A stretch of DNA of 64,000 nucleotides from JBBREP01 sp963716525 (GTDB taxonomy: Bacteria > Actinomycetota > Acidimicrobiia > IMCC26256 > PALSA-610), in assembly GCA_963716525.1 (NCBI GenBank), contig OY970315.1:3410001-3474000 (forward strand), given 5' to 3'. This document shows, one piece after another, positions 8,967 to 17,600 of the stretch. Within the stretch, counting starts at the first letter, position 1. Each line of letters starts with the position of its first letter. Under the pieces are notes generated by a model. That model saw only the letters and a list, made by a program, of their open reading frames with translations. It searched no databases and was not told where the DNA came from. The position numbers and the translations under genes are program-made.

Positions 8967-9985
8967 TGGTCGCAGAAACCGCACCGCCCGACGGATACGG
9001 TGACCCGATGGTGGACGAGCGGGTGCGCGTGCTCTTCATCTCGGGCTTCGGGCGCAGCGGCTCCACGATCCTGGGGCAGGTGCTCGACGGCGTTCCCGGC
9101 ATCGTCCACGTGGGCGAGCTCAACTTCCTGTGGGATCACAACGTGCTGAAGAACCGCGAGTGCGGTTGCGGTCTGGCGTTCTCCGACTGCCCGTTCTGGC
9201 AGGAGGTGATGGGCCGCGCGTTCGGTGGCAGCGACGGCGTCGACGCGCTCGAGATGGTGCGGCTCCAACGTCTCGGCACACGCACACGCCACGCGATGGA
9301 GATGCTCGCCCCGCCGACGCGCCGCCGCCTGCTCGAGCGCATGCAGCCGCTGACGGAGGCCACCGAGGAGCTCTACCGCGCGATCCGCGAGGTGTCCGGC
9401 GCGCAGGTGGTGGTCGACTCGTCGAAGCTGCCGCCGTACGGCTACCTGCAGAGCCGGTCACGCGGCGTCGATCTGCGCTGCGTGCACCTCGTGCGCGATC
9501 CGCGCGCCGCGGCGTACTCGTGGAGCCGGCGGTCGGGCAAGCCCGGCGGCGGCGAGACGACGGGGTCCGGCGGCTGGCTGCCCGAGGTGGGTCCGGTGCA
9601 CAGCGCGATCACCTGGACGGTGTGGAACGTGCTCACCGAGTTGCTCTGGCACGGTGATCGCGAGCGCTACCTGCGCATCCGCTACGAGGACTTCGTGGCC
9701 GACCCCCGGCAGTGGTCGCAGCGCGTCGTCGAGCTCGCGGGGCTCCCGCAGGCGCCGCTACCGTTCCTCGACGACCGCACGATCGAGGTCGGCGTCGCGC
9801 ACACCGCGGCCGGCAACCCGAACCGGTTCCACCGCGGCGCGGTCACGATCCGCAGCGACGACGAATGGCGCCGCCGCTTCCCGCGCCGTGACCAGCTCGG
9901 TGTGGTGGGGCTCACGCTGCCGATGTTCGCCCGCTACCACTACTCGTGGGGGAGTGGCGCGCCCACCACCGGCTCCCCGGGCTGA
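8966..9985 (+). CDS. Second sulfotransferase family protein
   Basis: The 339-residue product starts as TGATG, sharing one base with the kinase-like gene. It has the phosphosulfate loop SGFGRSGSTILGQ near residue 25, a Cys-rich element (CGCGLAFSDCPFW) seen in this branch of sulfotransferases, VVVDSSKLP and the 3'-phosphate motif LVRDPRAAAYSW. Sequence and layout differ from the sulfotransferase at 7155, so the two enzymes probably modify different positions or acceptors. The 3' end overlaps the convergent PAP2 gene by 74 bases, which is a lot but both frames look genuine. Confidence 0.86.
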   Translation: MVAETAPPDGYGDPMVDERVRVLFISGFGRSGSTILGQVLDGVPGIVHVGELNFLWDHNVLKNRECGCGLAFSDCPFWQEVMGRAFGGSDGVDALEMVRLQRLGTRTRHAMEMLAPPTRRRLLERMQPLTEATEELYRAIREVSGAQVVVDSSKLPPYGYLQSRSRGVDLRCVHLVRDPRAAAYSWSRRSGKPGGGETTGSGGWLPEVGPVHSAITWTVWNVLTELLWHGDRERYLRIRYEDFVADPRQWSQRVVELAGLPQAPLPFLDDRTIEVGVAHTAAGNPNRFHRGAVTIRSDDEWRRRFPRRDQLGVVGLTLPMFARYHYSWGSGAPTTGSPG

Positions 9986-10847
9986 CCACCTCGGCGCGGC
10001 CGAGCAGCTCGCAGGCCACGATGCCCACGGCCGCCGCGACGGCGAGGGCCAGGAGCACCGCGCCGTACAACGTGTGGTCGATCACCGTCTGCGCGGGGAG
10101 GAGCTGGGGCCCGGCGGCCACACTCCGCAACGCGGCCGAGCCGAGCGCGCCGCCGACCACCGCGAGCGTCGCGGCGGCGGCCAGCCCGCGGCGCGCGGCG
10201 CGGCTCCAGGTGGGCCGGGCCGGCGCCACCCCGGCGGTGAGGCCGGCGGCCCACGTGAGGGCGAGCACCGGCGCGGCGTAGACGTCGGACGGCCGGTGCA
10301 TACCGCTCGTGATCACGAGCGTCGCCGACGCCGCCACCGTGCACGCGGCGAGCGCCGCGGTGGGGCGCCGCAGGCGGGGCGGGGCGAGCAGCACCGCCGT
10401 CAGCACGCAGCTCGCCGTGATCGCCACGTGGCCGCTGGGGAAGCCCGCCCCGCCGATCCACGGCGGCGTCGCGTGCAGATGGTGGCGGGGGAGCGTGACC
10501 TTGCCGAGCTCGGCGAGCAACCACGGTGGCAGTACGGCGCACGCGGTCCACGCGAGCGCGCCGGCGCGGCGCGGTGCCCAGCGTGCGTGGGCGGCGACGG
10601 CCATCACCACCGCGGCCACCACCACGACCGAGGCGAGCGTCTCGAGGCGCCGGTAGTGGATCTGATTGGTGACCGCGTACAGCTTCGCGGCGTCGTCGAA
10701 GCGCTGGCCCGTCGCGGTGGCCACGAACCCCAGATAGATCGCGGCGACGGTCGCGAGGCCGACCCCGGCGCGCGTCGCGACGACGTGCGCCCGATTGGTG
10801 TGTTGTGCGTCCGGCGCCGCGTCGACGACCGGCGCGCTCGCCGTCAC
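9912..10847 (-). CDS. PAP2-superfamily membrane phosphatase
   Basis: This 311-residue membrane protein has several hydrophobic helices, and the phosphatase motifs GFPSGHVAITAS and SGMHRPSDVYAA correspond to the PSGH and SRxxxxxHxxxD elements of type-2 phosphatidic acid phosphatases. A KVTLPR element precedes them. Such enzymes remove phosphate from lipid phosphates, including undecaprenyl pyrophosphate, which would recycle the carrier used by the neighbouring polysaccharide genes. The start ATG 10847 fits the first membrane segment (VGLATVAAIYLGFVA). The Thr/Ser/Gly-rich C-terminal tail overlaps the sulfotransferase on the other strand. Confidence 0.82.
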   Translation of the reverse strand: MTASAPVVDAAPDAQHTNRAHVVATRAGVGLATVAAIYLGFVATATGQRFDDAAKLYAVTNQIHYRRLETLASVVVVAAVVMAVAAHARWAPRRAGALAWTACAVLPPWLLAELGKVTLPRHHLHATPPWIGGAGFPSGHVAITASCVLTAVLLAPPRLRRPTAALAACTVAASATLVITSGMHRPSDVYAAPVLALTWAAGLTAGVAPARPTWSRAARRGLAAAATLAVVGGALGSAALRSVAAGPQLLPAQTVIDHTLYGAVLLALAVAAAVGIVACELLGRAEVVSPGSRWWARHSPTSSGSGRTSAA

Positions 10848-10871
10848 CTCATCGAGCGTAAGCGCCCGCGG

Positions 10872-11123
10872 TCACGACGCGGCACGCAAGGCCGGCGCGC
10901 CGGCGCCGGCGCCGGCACCGGTGGCCGGGTCGGCCGGGTCGACCCGCCGGATGGAGGCGATGCGGTCGGTGCGGATGCTCGCGATGCGCACCGACCAGGC
11001 TGTGAGACGCGCGTGCGCGCCTTCGGCCGAGAAGAACGTGGTGAGCGGACCTTCGAGCTCGTAGGAGTCGGCGCCGTCGATCTGCTCGACCGCGCCGTCG
11101 GTGGTGGTGATCGCGAACGTCAT
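10872..11123 (-). CDS. Small hypothetical protein
   Basis: An 83-residue product starting MTFAITTTDGAVEQIDGADSY from ATG 11123. The pattern ELEGPLTTFFSAEG followed by SVRIASIRTDRIASI reads as a small beta-rich domain; I recall similar short actinobacterial proteins but cannot name a function. It ends with an Ala/Gly-rich low-complexity tail. A 12-residue upstream extension is open but has no conserved look. Confidence 0.6.
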   Translation of the reverse strand: MTFAITTTDGAVEQIDGADSYELEGPLTTFFSAEGAHARLTAWSVRIASIRTDRIASIRRVDPADPATGAGAGAGAPALRAAS

Positions 11124-11219
11124 GTGCAGTTTGTACGACTCGCGAGCTGTGAGCCACAACCGCGGAAAGCTGGGGATTTCCTGTCGACAGCACGGCCGTC
11201 CCTGTGGACGAACGACGGA

Positions 11220-12065
11220 TCAGGAGGTGGCGGCGAGGAAGTCGAGGAGCACGGTGTTCCACACCTCGGCGCGCTCGAAGTACGGGGAATGACCCGCACG
11301 CTCGATCACCTCGACGCGTGCACCGATGCGGTCCGCCGGCTCGCGCACGAGCGCGGCGGGGAACAGGGGATCGCCCGACGACGTGATCCAGAGCTTCGGC
11401 ATCGCCAGCGCGCGGATCGTGTCGGGGGCGATCGGGTCGCGGCCGAGCGCGCCGAGCACGAGGTGCATCGGCGGCGAATGGAACGTGTTCAGCTGCTGGT
11501 AGAGGAACGCGAGCGCGGGGTCGTGCTCGCGTAGACCGGTGTCGAGCGCCGGATGCGCACCCAGCTGCTCGCCGCCGCCCGCGGCCTGCGTGCCGAGCGA
11601 GGCGAAGTGGGCGCGCAGCGCGTCGGTCCACAGCCCGCCGACGGTGTTCGCGAGCACCAGCGCGCGCACCCGCGCGGGCGCGGTGAGCGCGAACCCGCTG
11701 GCCCACCAGCCGCCCATCGACTGGCCGACGATCACCGCGTCGTCGACGCCCGCGGCGTCGAGCACGCAGGTGAGGTCGCGCGCCGAGGCGGCCGCGTCGA
11801 GGCGACCCGTGGTGCACGACGAGCAGCCGAAGCCGCGCGTGTCCCACGTGACGACCCGGTAGCCGGCCGCGGCCAGCGCCGGCACCTGCTGGAACCACAC
11901 CGCGTGGGAACCACCCGCGCCGTGACCGAGCACGACCGTCGGGCCGCGCGGCGAGGCATCGGGGTTGGCGGTGACCTCGTAGTAGATCGACTCGCCGTCC
12001 GAATCGACCCGCCCGGGGGACCAGCGAAGTTCCACGGGCCGAGCGTACGACGAGTTGGTTGACAT
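11220..12065 (-). CDS. Alpha/beta-hydrolase fold protein
   Basis: The protein of about 281 residues shows the oxyanion motif LGHGAGGSHAVW, the nucleophile elbow VGQSMGGWW (Ser), an acid in SGDPLFP and the catalytic His in RAGHSPYFE. TWDTRGFG is the usual strand-loop element after the oxyanion region. These features describe an esterase, lactonase or related hydrolase; the substrate is unknown. ATG 12065 and ATG 12074 are both usable starts. It is transcribed leftwards with pepF upstream, across a short gap that holds a 13-bp tandem repeat. Confidence 0.8.
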   Translation of the reverse strand: MSTNSSYARPVELRWSPGRVDSDGESIYYEVTANPDASPRGPTVVLGHGAGGSHAVWFQQVPALAAAGYRVVTWDTRGFGCSSCTTGRLDAAASARDLTCVLDAAGVDDAVIVGQSMGGWWASGFALTAPARVRALVLANTVGGLWTDALRAHFASLGTQAAGGGEQLGAHPALDTGLREHDPALAFLYQQLNTFHSPPMHLVLGALGRDPIAPDTIRALAMPKLWITSSGDPLFPAALVREPADRIGARVEVIERAGHSPYFERAEVWNTVLLDFLAATS

Positions 12066-12106
12066 AACGTGCATTATCGGCGTTTGGGGCTGCGGGGGAC
12101 CGGCGC

Positions 12107-12145
12107 CCCCAGAGCCGTCCCCCAGAGCCGTCCCTCAGAGCCGGC
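12107..12145. repeat. Three tandem 13-bp repeats at the pepF 3' end
   Basis: CCCCAGAGCCGTC is present exactly at 12107-12119 and 12120-12132 and with changes at 12133-12145, the last copy running into the pepF stop codon and final codons. It probably arose by slippage. Confidence 0.6.
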
Positions 12146-13931
12146 CGGCGGCCGTGGCCGCGGCGATCGTGTCGTCGAGTTGGCGCTGCACGATGTCGAG
12201 GCCCGCGTCCCAGAAGCCGGGGTCGGCGAGATCGCAGCCGACGATCCGGCCCAGCTCCTCGGGCGACTTCGAGCCGCCGGCCGCGAGCATCTCGAGGTAG
12301 CGCGGGACGAAGCTCGCGCCCTCGGCCTCGAAGCGGGCGTACACCGACAGCGCGAGCAGCTGGCCGTAGGCGTAGGCGTACACGTAGCCCGGCATGCCGA
12401 TGAAGTGCGGCACGTACGACCACCACGTGCGGTAGCCGTCGGTGAGCTCGACCGCGTCGCCGAGCATGGCGTGCTGGGACTCGTGCCAGAGCTCGCCGAT
12501 CCGGCTCGCCGCGAGCTCGCCTTCCTCGCGGCGCGCGGTGTGGGCGGCGTGCTCGAAGCGGTTCATCGCGACCTGGCGGAAGACGGTGGCGATCGTGCCC
12601 TCGAGGCTCTCGGCAAGCAGCGCGAGCCGCTCGTCGGGGTCGGTGGTCGCTTCGAGGAGGCGCCCGAACGTGACCGTCTCGCCGAACACCGACGCGGTCT
12701 CGGCCAGCGTGAGCGGCGTTGACTGGTGGAACACGCCTTGCGGGCGGGCGAGATACGCGTGCAGACCGTGGCCCATCTCGTGCGCGAGCGTGAGCACGTC
12801 GCGCCGGCGCGCCGTCCAGTTCAGGAACAAGTATGGATGGTGTGACGGCACCGTGTACGCGCAGAACGCGCCGGGCCGCTTCGCGGGGCGCACCGGCGCG
12901 TCGATCCAGTTGCCGGCGAAGAACTCCTGTGCGGCGTCGGCGAGGCGCGGCGAGAACGATGCGTAGGCGTCGAGCACGAGTGTGCGCGCCTCGTCCCAAC
13001 CGATCGTGCTCTCCGACCGTGCGACCGTAGCCATGCGGTCGTAGTCGGCGATGCGATCGAGGCCGAGCAGCTTCGCCTTGAGGGCGTACCACTGCTGCGG
13101 GATCGCGTAGCGGCGCTGCACGGCCTCGACGAGCGCGGCAACCGACTCGTCGCTGGCCTCGTTGGCGAGGTTGCGGGCGGACAGCCAGCCGTCGAAGTGG
13201 CGCAGCCGATCGTCGATCGACTTGTCGGCCAGCAGCGTGTTGAACACGTAGGTACGGGTACGCAGGCCCGGCGCCAGGCCCGCGGTGATCGCGTCGGCCG
13301 CGGCGCGGCGCTCACCTCGGTCGGGTGACTGCAGTCTCGACAAGCCGGATTCGAGCTTCACCGGCTCACCGGCGATGTCGAGCGTGATCGCGGAGATGAG
13401 CTCCTCGAAGAGGCGGATCCACGCGCTCGCGCCGGTGACGGACTTCTCGTTGAGGATCACCTCTTCGGGCTCGCTCAGCAGGTGCGGCCGGTAGCGGCGC
13501 TGCGAACGCAAGTGGTGCGCGGCGAACTCGAGCACGGGATCGGCGAGGAGCTCGTTGACCTTGGCGTCGTCGAGAGCGGCCCACTCGAGCTCGAACCACA
13601 ACAGGCGAGTGTTGATCGAGGTGGCGCGCTCCTCCACCTTCATCATGCGAGCGCCGTTCGCGGGGTCTTCGGTGTCGACCGAGAACGCGAGCTGCGCGTA
13701 GTTGCCGGCCCGGCCGACGAGCTCGCCGATGTCGGCGAGACCGCGCATGAGCTCGGCGAGCTGCGCACTGGTCATCGACGCGACGGCGCCGCGCCGCGCC
13801 TCGATCTCGGTTGCGCGCGCCTCGGCGCGGTCGAGCAGCCCGTCGACTCCGGCGTCGCCGGGTTCGGGCAGCAGCGTCTCGATGTCCCACGCGACGCCCA
13901 GCGCGTCGCGATCCGCTTCGACAGTGGTCAT
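12135..13931 (-). CDS. pepF: M3-family oligoendopeptidase (PepF-like)
   Basis: The 598-residue protein is close to the normal length of PepF. It has an N-terminal helical region (WDIETLLP, NYAQLAFSVDTED), the zinc-binding motif LAHEMGHGLHAYLAR (HExxH with Glu as general base) and a downstream TLAETASVFGE containing the third zinc ligand Glu. GAFCAYTVPSHHPYLFLN lies before the zinc site as in the family. It cleaves short peptides in the cytoplasm. The frame is intact and starts at ATG 13931, 47 bases after the GNAT gene in the same direction. Confidence 0.92.
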   Translation of the reverse strand: MTTVEADRDALGVAWDIETLLPEPGDAGVDGLLDRAEARATEIEARRGAVASMTSAQLAELMRGLADIGELVGRAGNYAQLAFSVDTEDPANGARMMKVEERATSINTRLLWFELEWAALDDAKVNELLADPVLEFAAHHLRSQRRYRPHLLSEPEEVILNEKSVTGASAWIRLFEELISAITLDIAGEPVKLESGLSRLQSPDRGERRAAADAITAGLAPGLRTRTYVFNTLLADKSIDDRLRHFDGWLSARNLANEASDESVAALVEAVQRRYAIPQQWYALKAKLLGLDRIADYDRMATVARSESTIGWDEARTLVLDAYASFSPRLADAAQEFFAGNWIDAPVRPAKRPGAFCAYTVPSHHPYLFLNWTARRRDVLTLAHEMGHGLHAYLARPQGVFHQSTPLTLAETASVFGETVTFGRLLEATTDPDERLALLAESLEGTIATVFRQVAMNRFEHAAHTARREEGELAASRIGELWHESQHAMLGDAVELTDGYRTWWSYVPHFIGMPGYVYAYAYGQLLALSVYARFEAEGASFVPRYLEMLAAGGSKSPEELGRIVGCDLADPGFWDAGLDIVQRQLDDTIAAATAAGRL

Positions 13932-13978
13932 GACGCGGAACCTACCCGTTCAGCACCGCGCCCAGCGCGGGCCCGTGC

Positions 13979-14452
13979 TCACTCCTCGGCGAGGGAACGG
14001 TGCATGACGAGGCGGCGGGTCACGAAGCCGCTGCCCTCGAAGAAGTTCTTCGTGTTCCGCATGCCGGGCAGCGCGCTCGCGTCGATCCCCCGGCAACGCC
14101 GCTCGCGGCACCAGCGCAGCACCTCGTCGACGATCACCTCACCGATGCCGACCTCGCGGGCGTCGCCCTCCACGAACAGCTCGTCGACCACCCCGAGGCG
14201 GCTGCCGTCGCGCAGGTCGACGGCCCGCACCACCGCGTAGCCGAGCAGCACGTCGTCGAGCCCGCCGACCACGACATGGATCGCCGGGTCGCCGATCCAG
14301 CGCCCGACGAGCTCGGGGTGCGCGGGCGGCACGTCGGCCGCCACCCAGAGTGCGCCGCCCCGCTCCCCCGCCAGCTCCGACCGCAGGAGCGACGCCAGGT
14401 GCACGACCCGGTCGACGTCGTGCACGCCGGCCTGCCGCGCGACCTCTTCCAT
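13979..14452 (-). CDS. GNAT-family N-acetyltransferase
   Basis: The 157-residue product has the GNAT strand-turn pattern: VVVGGLDDVLLGYAVVRAV, then LGVVDELFVEGDAREVGIGEVIVDEV, which contains the acetyl-CoA-binding V/L-x-x-x-x-R/G-x-G turn, and a C-terminal GSGFVTRRLVMHRSL typical of motif B. The substrate cannot be told. Its ATG at 14452 directly follows the stop of the next gene upstream (14453), so both are likely cotranscribed. Confidence 0.78.
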   Translation of the reverse strand: MEEVARQAGVHDVDRVVHLASLLRSELAGERGGALWVAADVPPAHPELVGRWIGDPAIHVVVGGLDDVLLGYAVVRAVDLRDGSRLGVVDELFVEGDAREVGIGEVIVDEVLRWCRERRCRGIDASALPGMRNTKNFFEGSGFVTRRLVMHRSLAEE

Positions 14453-14956
14453 CTACACCGCCTGCAGCAGTTGTTCGATCTTGCCGAGGATCGTGCGCCG
14501 GTTGCGGTGTGCGGCCTCGTAGCCGCGCACCTGCTCGAGGTCGCCGGCCGGGAGCCCGGCGAGCCGCTCGACCACCTGCGATGCGGACAGCGAGTCGTAG
14601 CTCGGGATCGGCAGGTCGCGAGTGGGCGCGCCGTTGCCCGAACCGTTCACGCGCACAACCGGAGGCGGAGGCGCCGCCGCTGGTGGCGCGGCCGGCGCGG
14701 CCGGCGGTTCGGGAGTGCCACCCCCGCCCGCCGCGGGCGCGGCCGGTGCCTGGCCGAGTGCGGATTCGATCCGCTCGCGCAGTTTGCGGTGGAGCACCGG
14801 CCAGCCGAACGTCACTGCGAGCTCCCCGGCGGCGCGGTAGTGACCCAAGCGCTGCTGCACGTGCTCGACCGCCTGGGCGACGGCGTCGCGCCCGTGCTCG
14901 GCGCACGTGCGGTCGTCGCTCGGCGCGATCGCGATTCCGGCCGGAGGCGCGTCCAT
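14453..14956 (-). CDS. Hypothetical protein with C-terminal helical domain
   Basis: A 167-residue protein from ATG 14956. The N-terminal 65 residues are partly helical, residues 65-110 form an Ala/Pro/Gly linker, and the C-terminal 55 residues (SYDSLSASQVVERLAGLPAG, then VRGYEAAHRNRRTIL) form a compact helical domain that I have seen at the end of other actinobacterial proteins. I cannot give a function. The frame is open far upstream, but codon use and composition change there, and ATG 14956 lies just downstream of the apolipoprotein N-acyltransferase stop at 14968. Confidence 0.65.
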   Translation of the reverse strand: MDAPPAGIAIAPSDDRTCAEHGRDAVAQAVEHVQQRLGHYRAAGELAVTFGWPVLHRKLRERIESALGQAPAAPAAGGGGTPEPPAAPAAPPAAAPPPPVVRVNGSGNGAPTRDLPIPSYDSLSASQVVERLAGLPAGDLEQVRGYEAAHRNRRTILGKIEQLLQAV

Positions 14957-14967
14957 CGGCGAGGAGT

Positions 14968-16461
14968 CTACGAATCGACGTGCACACGGCTCGGAGCCGG
15001 CACGGTGGACGCCTCGTGATCGCGCGCCGCTCGACGCCCGGTCGGGCCGGGCGTGCGGTCGCGGCGGTGCCGCCAGAGCGCGAGCGCCACGAGGACGACG
15101 AACGCCAGCAGGCACAGTTGCAGCACCCACTCGCCGAAGCGCACGTAGAGCGTCTCGCCCCGGCGGGTCGTGACGTACGCGCGCACGACGCCGTTGTGGA
15201 ACAGCGCGGTGTGCTGCAGCACGGTGCCGCGGTCGTCGACCACGGCCGTCTCCCCCGACACCGCCGCGTGCAGCACCGACCGGCCCGTCTCGGCCGCGCG
15301 GATCTGCGAGATCGCCACGTGCTGCTCCGAGTTGGCCGACCGGCGGTACGACCGGTTGTTCGTCGACAGCACGATCAGCTGGGCACCGTCGTGCACGAGC
15401 GGCCGCACCTGGTAGCCGAAGGCCGACTCGAAGCAGATGACCGTGGCGATCCGGTGCCCGGCTGCCGTCATGAGGCCCGGCCGCCGGCCCGGCTCGAAGT
15501 CGACCGGGATCTGGCGCAGCGCCCCGACGAGCGGCTCGAGCGTGGAGCGCCACGGCACGTACTCGCCGAACGGCACGAGGTGGCGCTTCGAGTAGGTGGC
15601 CACGACCGTGCCGCCGGGCGCGTAGAGCACGTCGAGGTTCGAGTCCTTGCCGTTGGGTAGGCGCTCCGGGCCGTTGGCGAGCACGTACGCGTGCAGGCGC
15701 GCCGCGATGGCCCGGATGTGCGATTCCAAGTAGGGGTCGCCGATCGGCGAGTCGTCCATGCTCGACTCCGGGAACACCACCAGGTCGTAGCGCCCGTGCA
15801 GCCGGCTCGCGAGCGCGAAATGCTGCGCGGGGAGGAGGCGGGCCTCGATCTCGGCGTCGGTGAGGTAGCGGTCGAGGTCGTTGCCCTGCACGAGCGCGAC
15901 GTGCAGCCGTCCGGTGGCCGGCTGGCGGGGCCACGCGGCGAACCACGCCCCCACGCCCACGACCACCGCGAGCAGGCCGGCGGCCGGGGCGATCAGCCCG
16001 CGCGGGTCGAGGCCGGTGCCGCGCCGGCGGGCGTCGAGCACCGTGCACACCGCCGCGGCGACGATCGCGTTCACGAGCACGACCACGAACGACACGAGCG
16101 GCAGCCCGCCGAGGGCTGCGATGCTCCGCATGGGCGCGATGGCGTGCATCGCGTAGCCGAGCTCACCCCAGGAAAAGCCGCCGAGCGGCCAGCGCGCCAC
16201 GAGTCCCTCGCCGCAGACCCAGATCGCGGCGGTGACCGCCGGATGCGCGAGCCCCCGGCGGGCCAGGCCGGCGACGGTGGCGCACACGGCGGCCCAGTAC
16301 GCCGCGAGCACGAGCACGAGCGGCACGATCGCGACCGCGCCGAAGTACCAGGCCCACGACACGACGATCGCGTAGTAGGTGGTGCCGGCGAGCAGGCCGA
16401 CGAGCGCGGCCCGGCGGGGCCGCGCGCCGCGCATGGCCACGAGCAACGGCACGAGCCCCAC
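14968..16461 (-). CDS. lnt: Apolipoprotein N-acyltransferase
   Basis: Several membrane segments precede a nitrilase-like domain with all three catalytic residues: Glu in VVFPESSMDD, Lys in YSKRHLVPFGEY and Cys in TVICFESAFG. The enzyme adds the third acyl chain to lipoproteins on the outer face of the membrane. The GTG at 16461 is the first standard start in frame, but the frame continues upstream without a stop, and its translation (AVASGLALAASRPPFDIGEL, 16462-16521) is exactly the expected first membrane helix of Lnt. The true start is therefore upstream, perhaps CTG, or hidden by a frame error. The C-terminus has an extra membrane helix and an Arg-rich tail. Confidence 0.85.
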   Translation of the reverse strand: MGLVPLLVAMRGARPRRAALVGLLAGTTYYAIVVSWAWYFGAVAIVPLVLVLAAYWAAVCATVAGLARRGLAHPAVTAAIWVCGEGLVARWPLGGFSWGELGYAMHAIAPMRSIAALGGLPLVSFVVVLVNAIVAAAVCTVLDARRRGTGLDPRGLIAPAAGLLAVVVGVGAWFAAWPRQPATGRLHVALVQGNDLDRYLTDAEIEARLLPAQHFALASRLHGRYDLVVFPESSMDDSPIGDPYLESHIRAIAARLHAYVLANGPERLPNGKDSNLDVLYAPGGTVVATYSKRHLVPFGEYVPWRSTLEPLVGALRQIPVDFEPGRRPGLMTAAGHRIATVICFESAFGYQVRPLVHDGAQLIVLSTNNRSYRRSANSEQHVAISQIRAAETGRSVLHAAVSGETAVVDDRGTVLQHTALFHNGVVRAYVTTRRGETLYVRFGEWVLQLCLLAFVVLVALALWRHRRDRTPGPTGRRAARDHEASTVPAPSRVHVDS

Positions 16462-16607
16462 GAGCGCGAGCTCGCCGATGTCGAACGGCGGGCGTGACGC
16501 CGCGAGGGCGAGCCCCGAGGCGACGGCAAGGGTGGCGTCCCGCCCCAGCGGGGCGGGCCCGGCGAGCTCCCCTACCGGACGGCGGTCAGGGTGCCGCGTC
16601 GCAGCCC

Positions 16608-17087
16608 TCAGACACAGTCCGAGCAGAGCTGACGCGCCTCGTCGGCCAGCATGTGGCGCGGCAGCACGAGGAAGCAGCTCGAGCAGACGAACTCGCCCGG
16701 GCGGCGGGGAACGATCCGGTTGCCGGCCTCGCCCCGTTCGTCGGGCTCGTCGTCCTCCTCGTCGTCCTCGAGGCGAGCCTTGGCGGTGCGCTCACGCAGC
16801 ACGACGTCGAGCGCTTCCTCGACGTCGTCGGGGTGCAGCTCCTCGTCGAGGTCGATGATCTCCTCGTCGTCCTCGGCCGTCTTCACCGCGACCGCGGCCT
16901 TGCCCTCGTCGTCCTCGTCGTCGTCCGCCACCGCCACGACCTCGGGGACCTCGTCGGCTTCGAAGTCGTCGGCGAGCACGTCGGGCTCGTCGACCAGCTC
17001 GTCGTCATCGGCGAGGTCGGGATCGTCGATATCCGCGTCGAACTCCTCGTCGGGCTCGGTGTCGTCGTCGTAGTCGTCGTCGCTCAT
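16608..17087 (-). CDS. DUF4193-family acidic zinc-ribbon protein
   Basis: The 159-residue product starts at ATG 17087 with MSDDDYDDD and is extremely acidic over its first 140 residues. It ends in a conserved Cys4 module: FVCSSCFLVLPRHMLADEARQLCSDC. This layout is that of the DUF4193 family, found widely in Actinomycetota; members I recall are about 100 residues, so this one has an extended acidic region. The function is unknown; a nucleic-acid- or RNA-polymerase-linked role is only a guess. A longer frame starts at 17234 but its extra part looks non-coding. Confidence 0.8.
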   Translation of the reverse strand: MSDDDYDDDTEPDEEFDADIDDPDLADDDELVDEPDVLADDFEADEVPEVVAVADDDEDDEGKAAVAVKTAEDDEEIIDLDEELHPDDVEEALDVVLRERTAKARLEDDEEDDEPDERGEAGNRIVPRRPGEFVCSSCFLVLPRHMLADEARQLCSDCV

Positions 17088-17274
17088 GGTCTCGAAACAG
17101 TTCTGATCGGTGGAGCCCGACCGTCGGGGCCCGCTGGAGGCCCGCTCGGAGGCGGCGGAGTATAGGACCGGCTCACAACCGCGTTGCGCGCCCCCGCATT
17201 CCCGCTCCCCCACCTCCACGACGCGGCCCGTCAAGGTCGTCGCGGCCGGCAGGGCACCAAAGGCGACAAGGCCT

Positions 17275-17346
17275 CGACAACGCCTCGACGACGCCCCGAC
17301 AACGCCCGGGACAACGCCCGGGACAACGCCCGGGACAACGCCCGGG
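17275..17346. repeat. 12-bp tandem repeat array
   Basis: ACAACGCCCGGG occurs four times without change at 17299-17310, 17311-17322, 17323-17334 and 17335-17346. Two decayed copies precede it from about 17275. The exact identity of the four copies points to recent expansion by slippage. The unit is too short, and spacers are absent, for a CRISPR. Confidence 0.85.
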
Positions 17347-17355
17347 ACAAAGACG

Positions 17356-17444
17356 GGTTCAGGAAGACCTTCGGACCACTGTGTGGCCCGGCCTTGGTCT
17401 GTCAGCCGGGTTATCGCAGCGTTGTCTAGCGGACTTCCTGAACC
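17356..17444. repeat. Long-range 11-bp inverted repeat
   Basis: GGTTCAGGAAG at 17356-17366 is exactly inverted as CTTCCTGAACC at 17434-17444, enclosing 67 bases. It begins ten bases after the tandem array. It could be the stem of a structured RNA or the ends of a small non-autonomous element; no gene is enclosed. Confidence 0.6.
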
Positions 17445-17600
17445 GGCGTCTTCGTGCGTGCCCCTCTCCCATGGCCATCACCCGGTGGCTGGATACCGGT
17501 GAAGGGCTGCCGTAGTACGCCAAAGATTCGCCTCGATGTCAAGCCGAAGTCGATTCGTTCACGCGCACGCCACCTGCGCCGACGCGCGATCGACGCAGGT

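Noticed and set aside
17275..17346. Possible CRISPR array
   Set aside because: The 12-bp units abut with no spacers, and no cas genes are present.
17184..17429. Small + strand frame translating the 12-bp repeats as repeated DNAR units
   Set aside because: No ribosome site, Arg-rich composition, and codon use that does not improve over the flanks; the repeats better explain the open frame.
17356..17444. tRNA or rRNA in the intergenic regions
   Set aside because: I looked for the T-loop GGTTCRANNCC pattern and cloverleaf arms in the larger gaps and found none. The GGTTCAGGAAG arm is part of an inverted repeat, not a T-arm.
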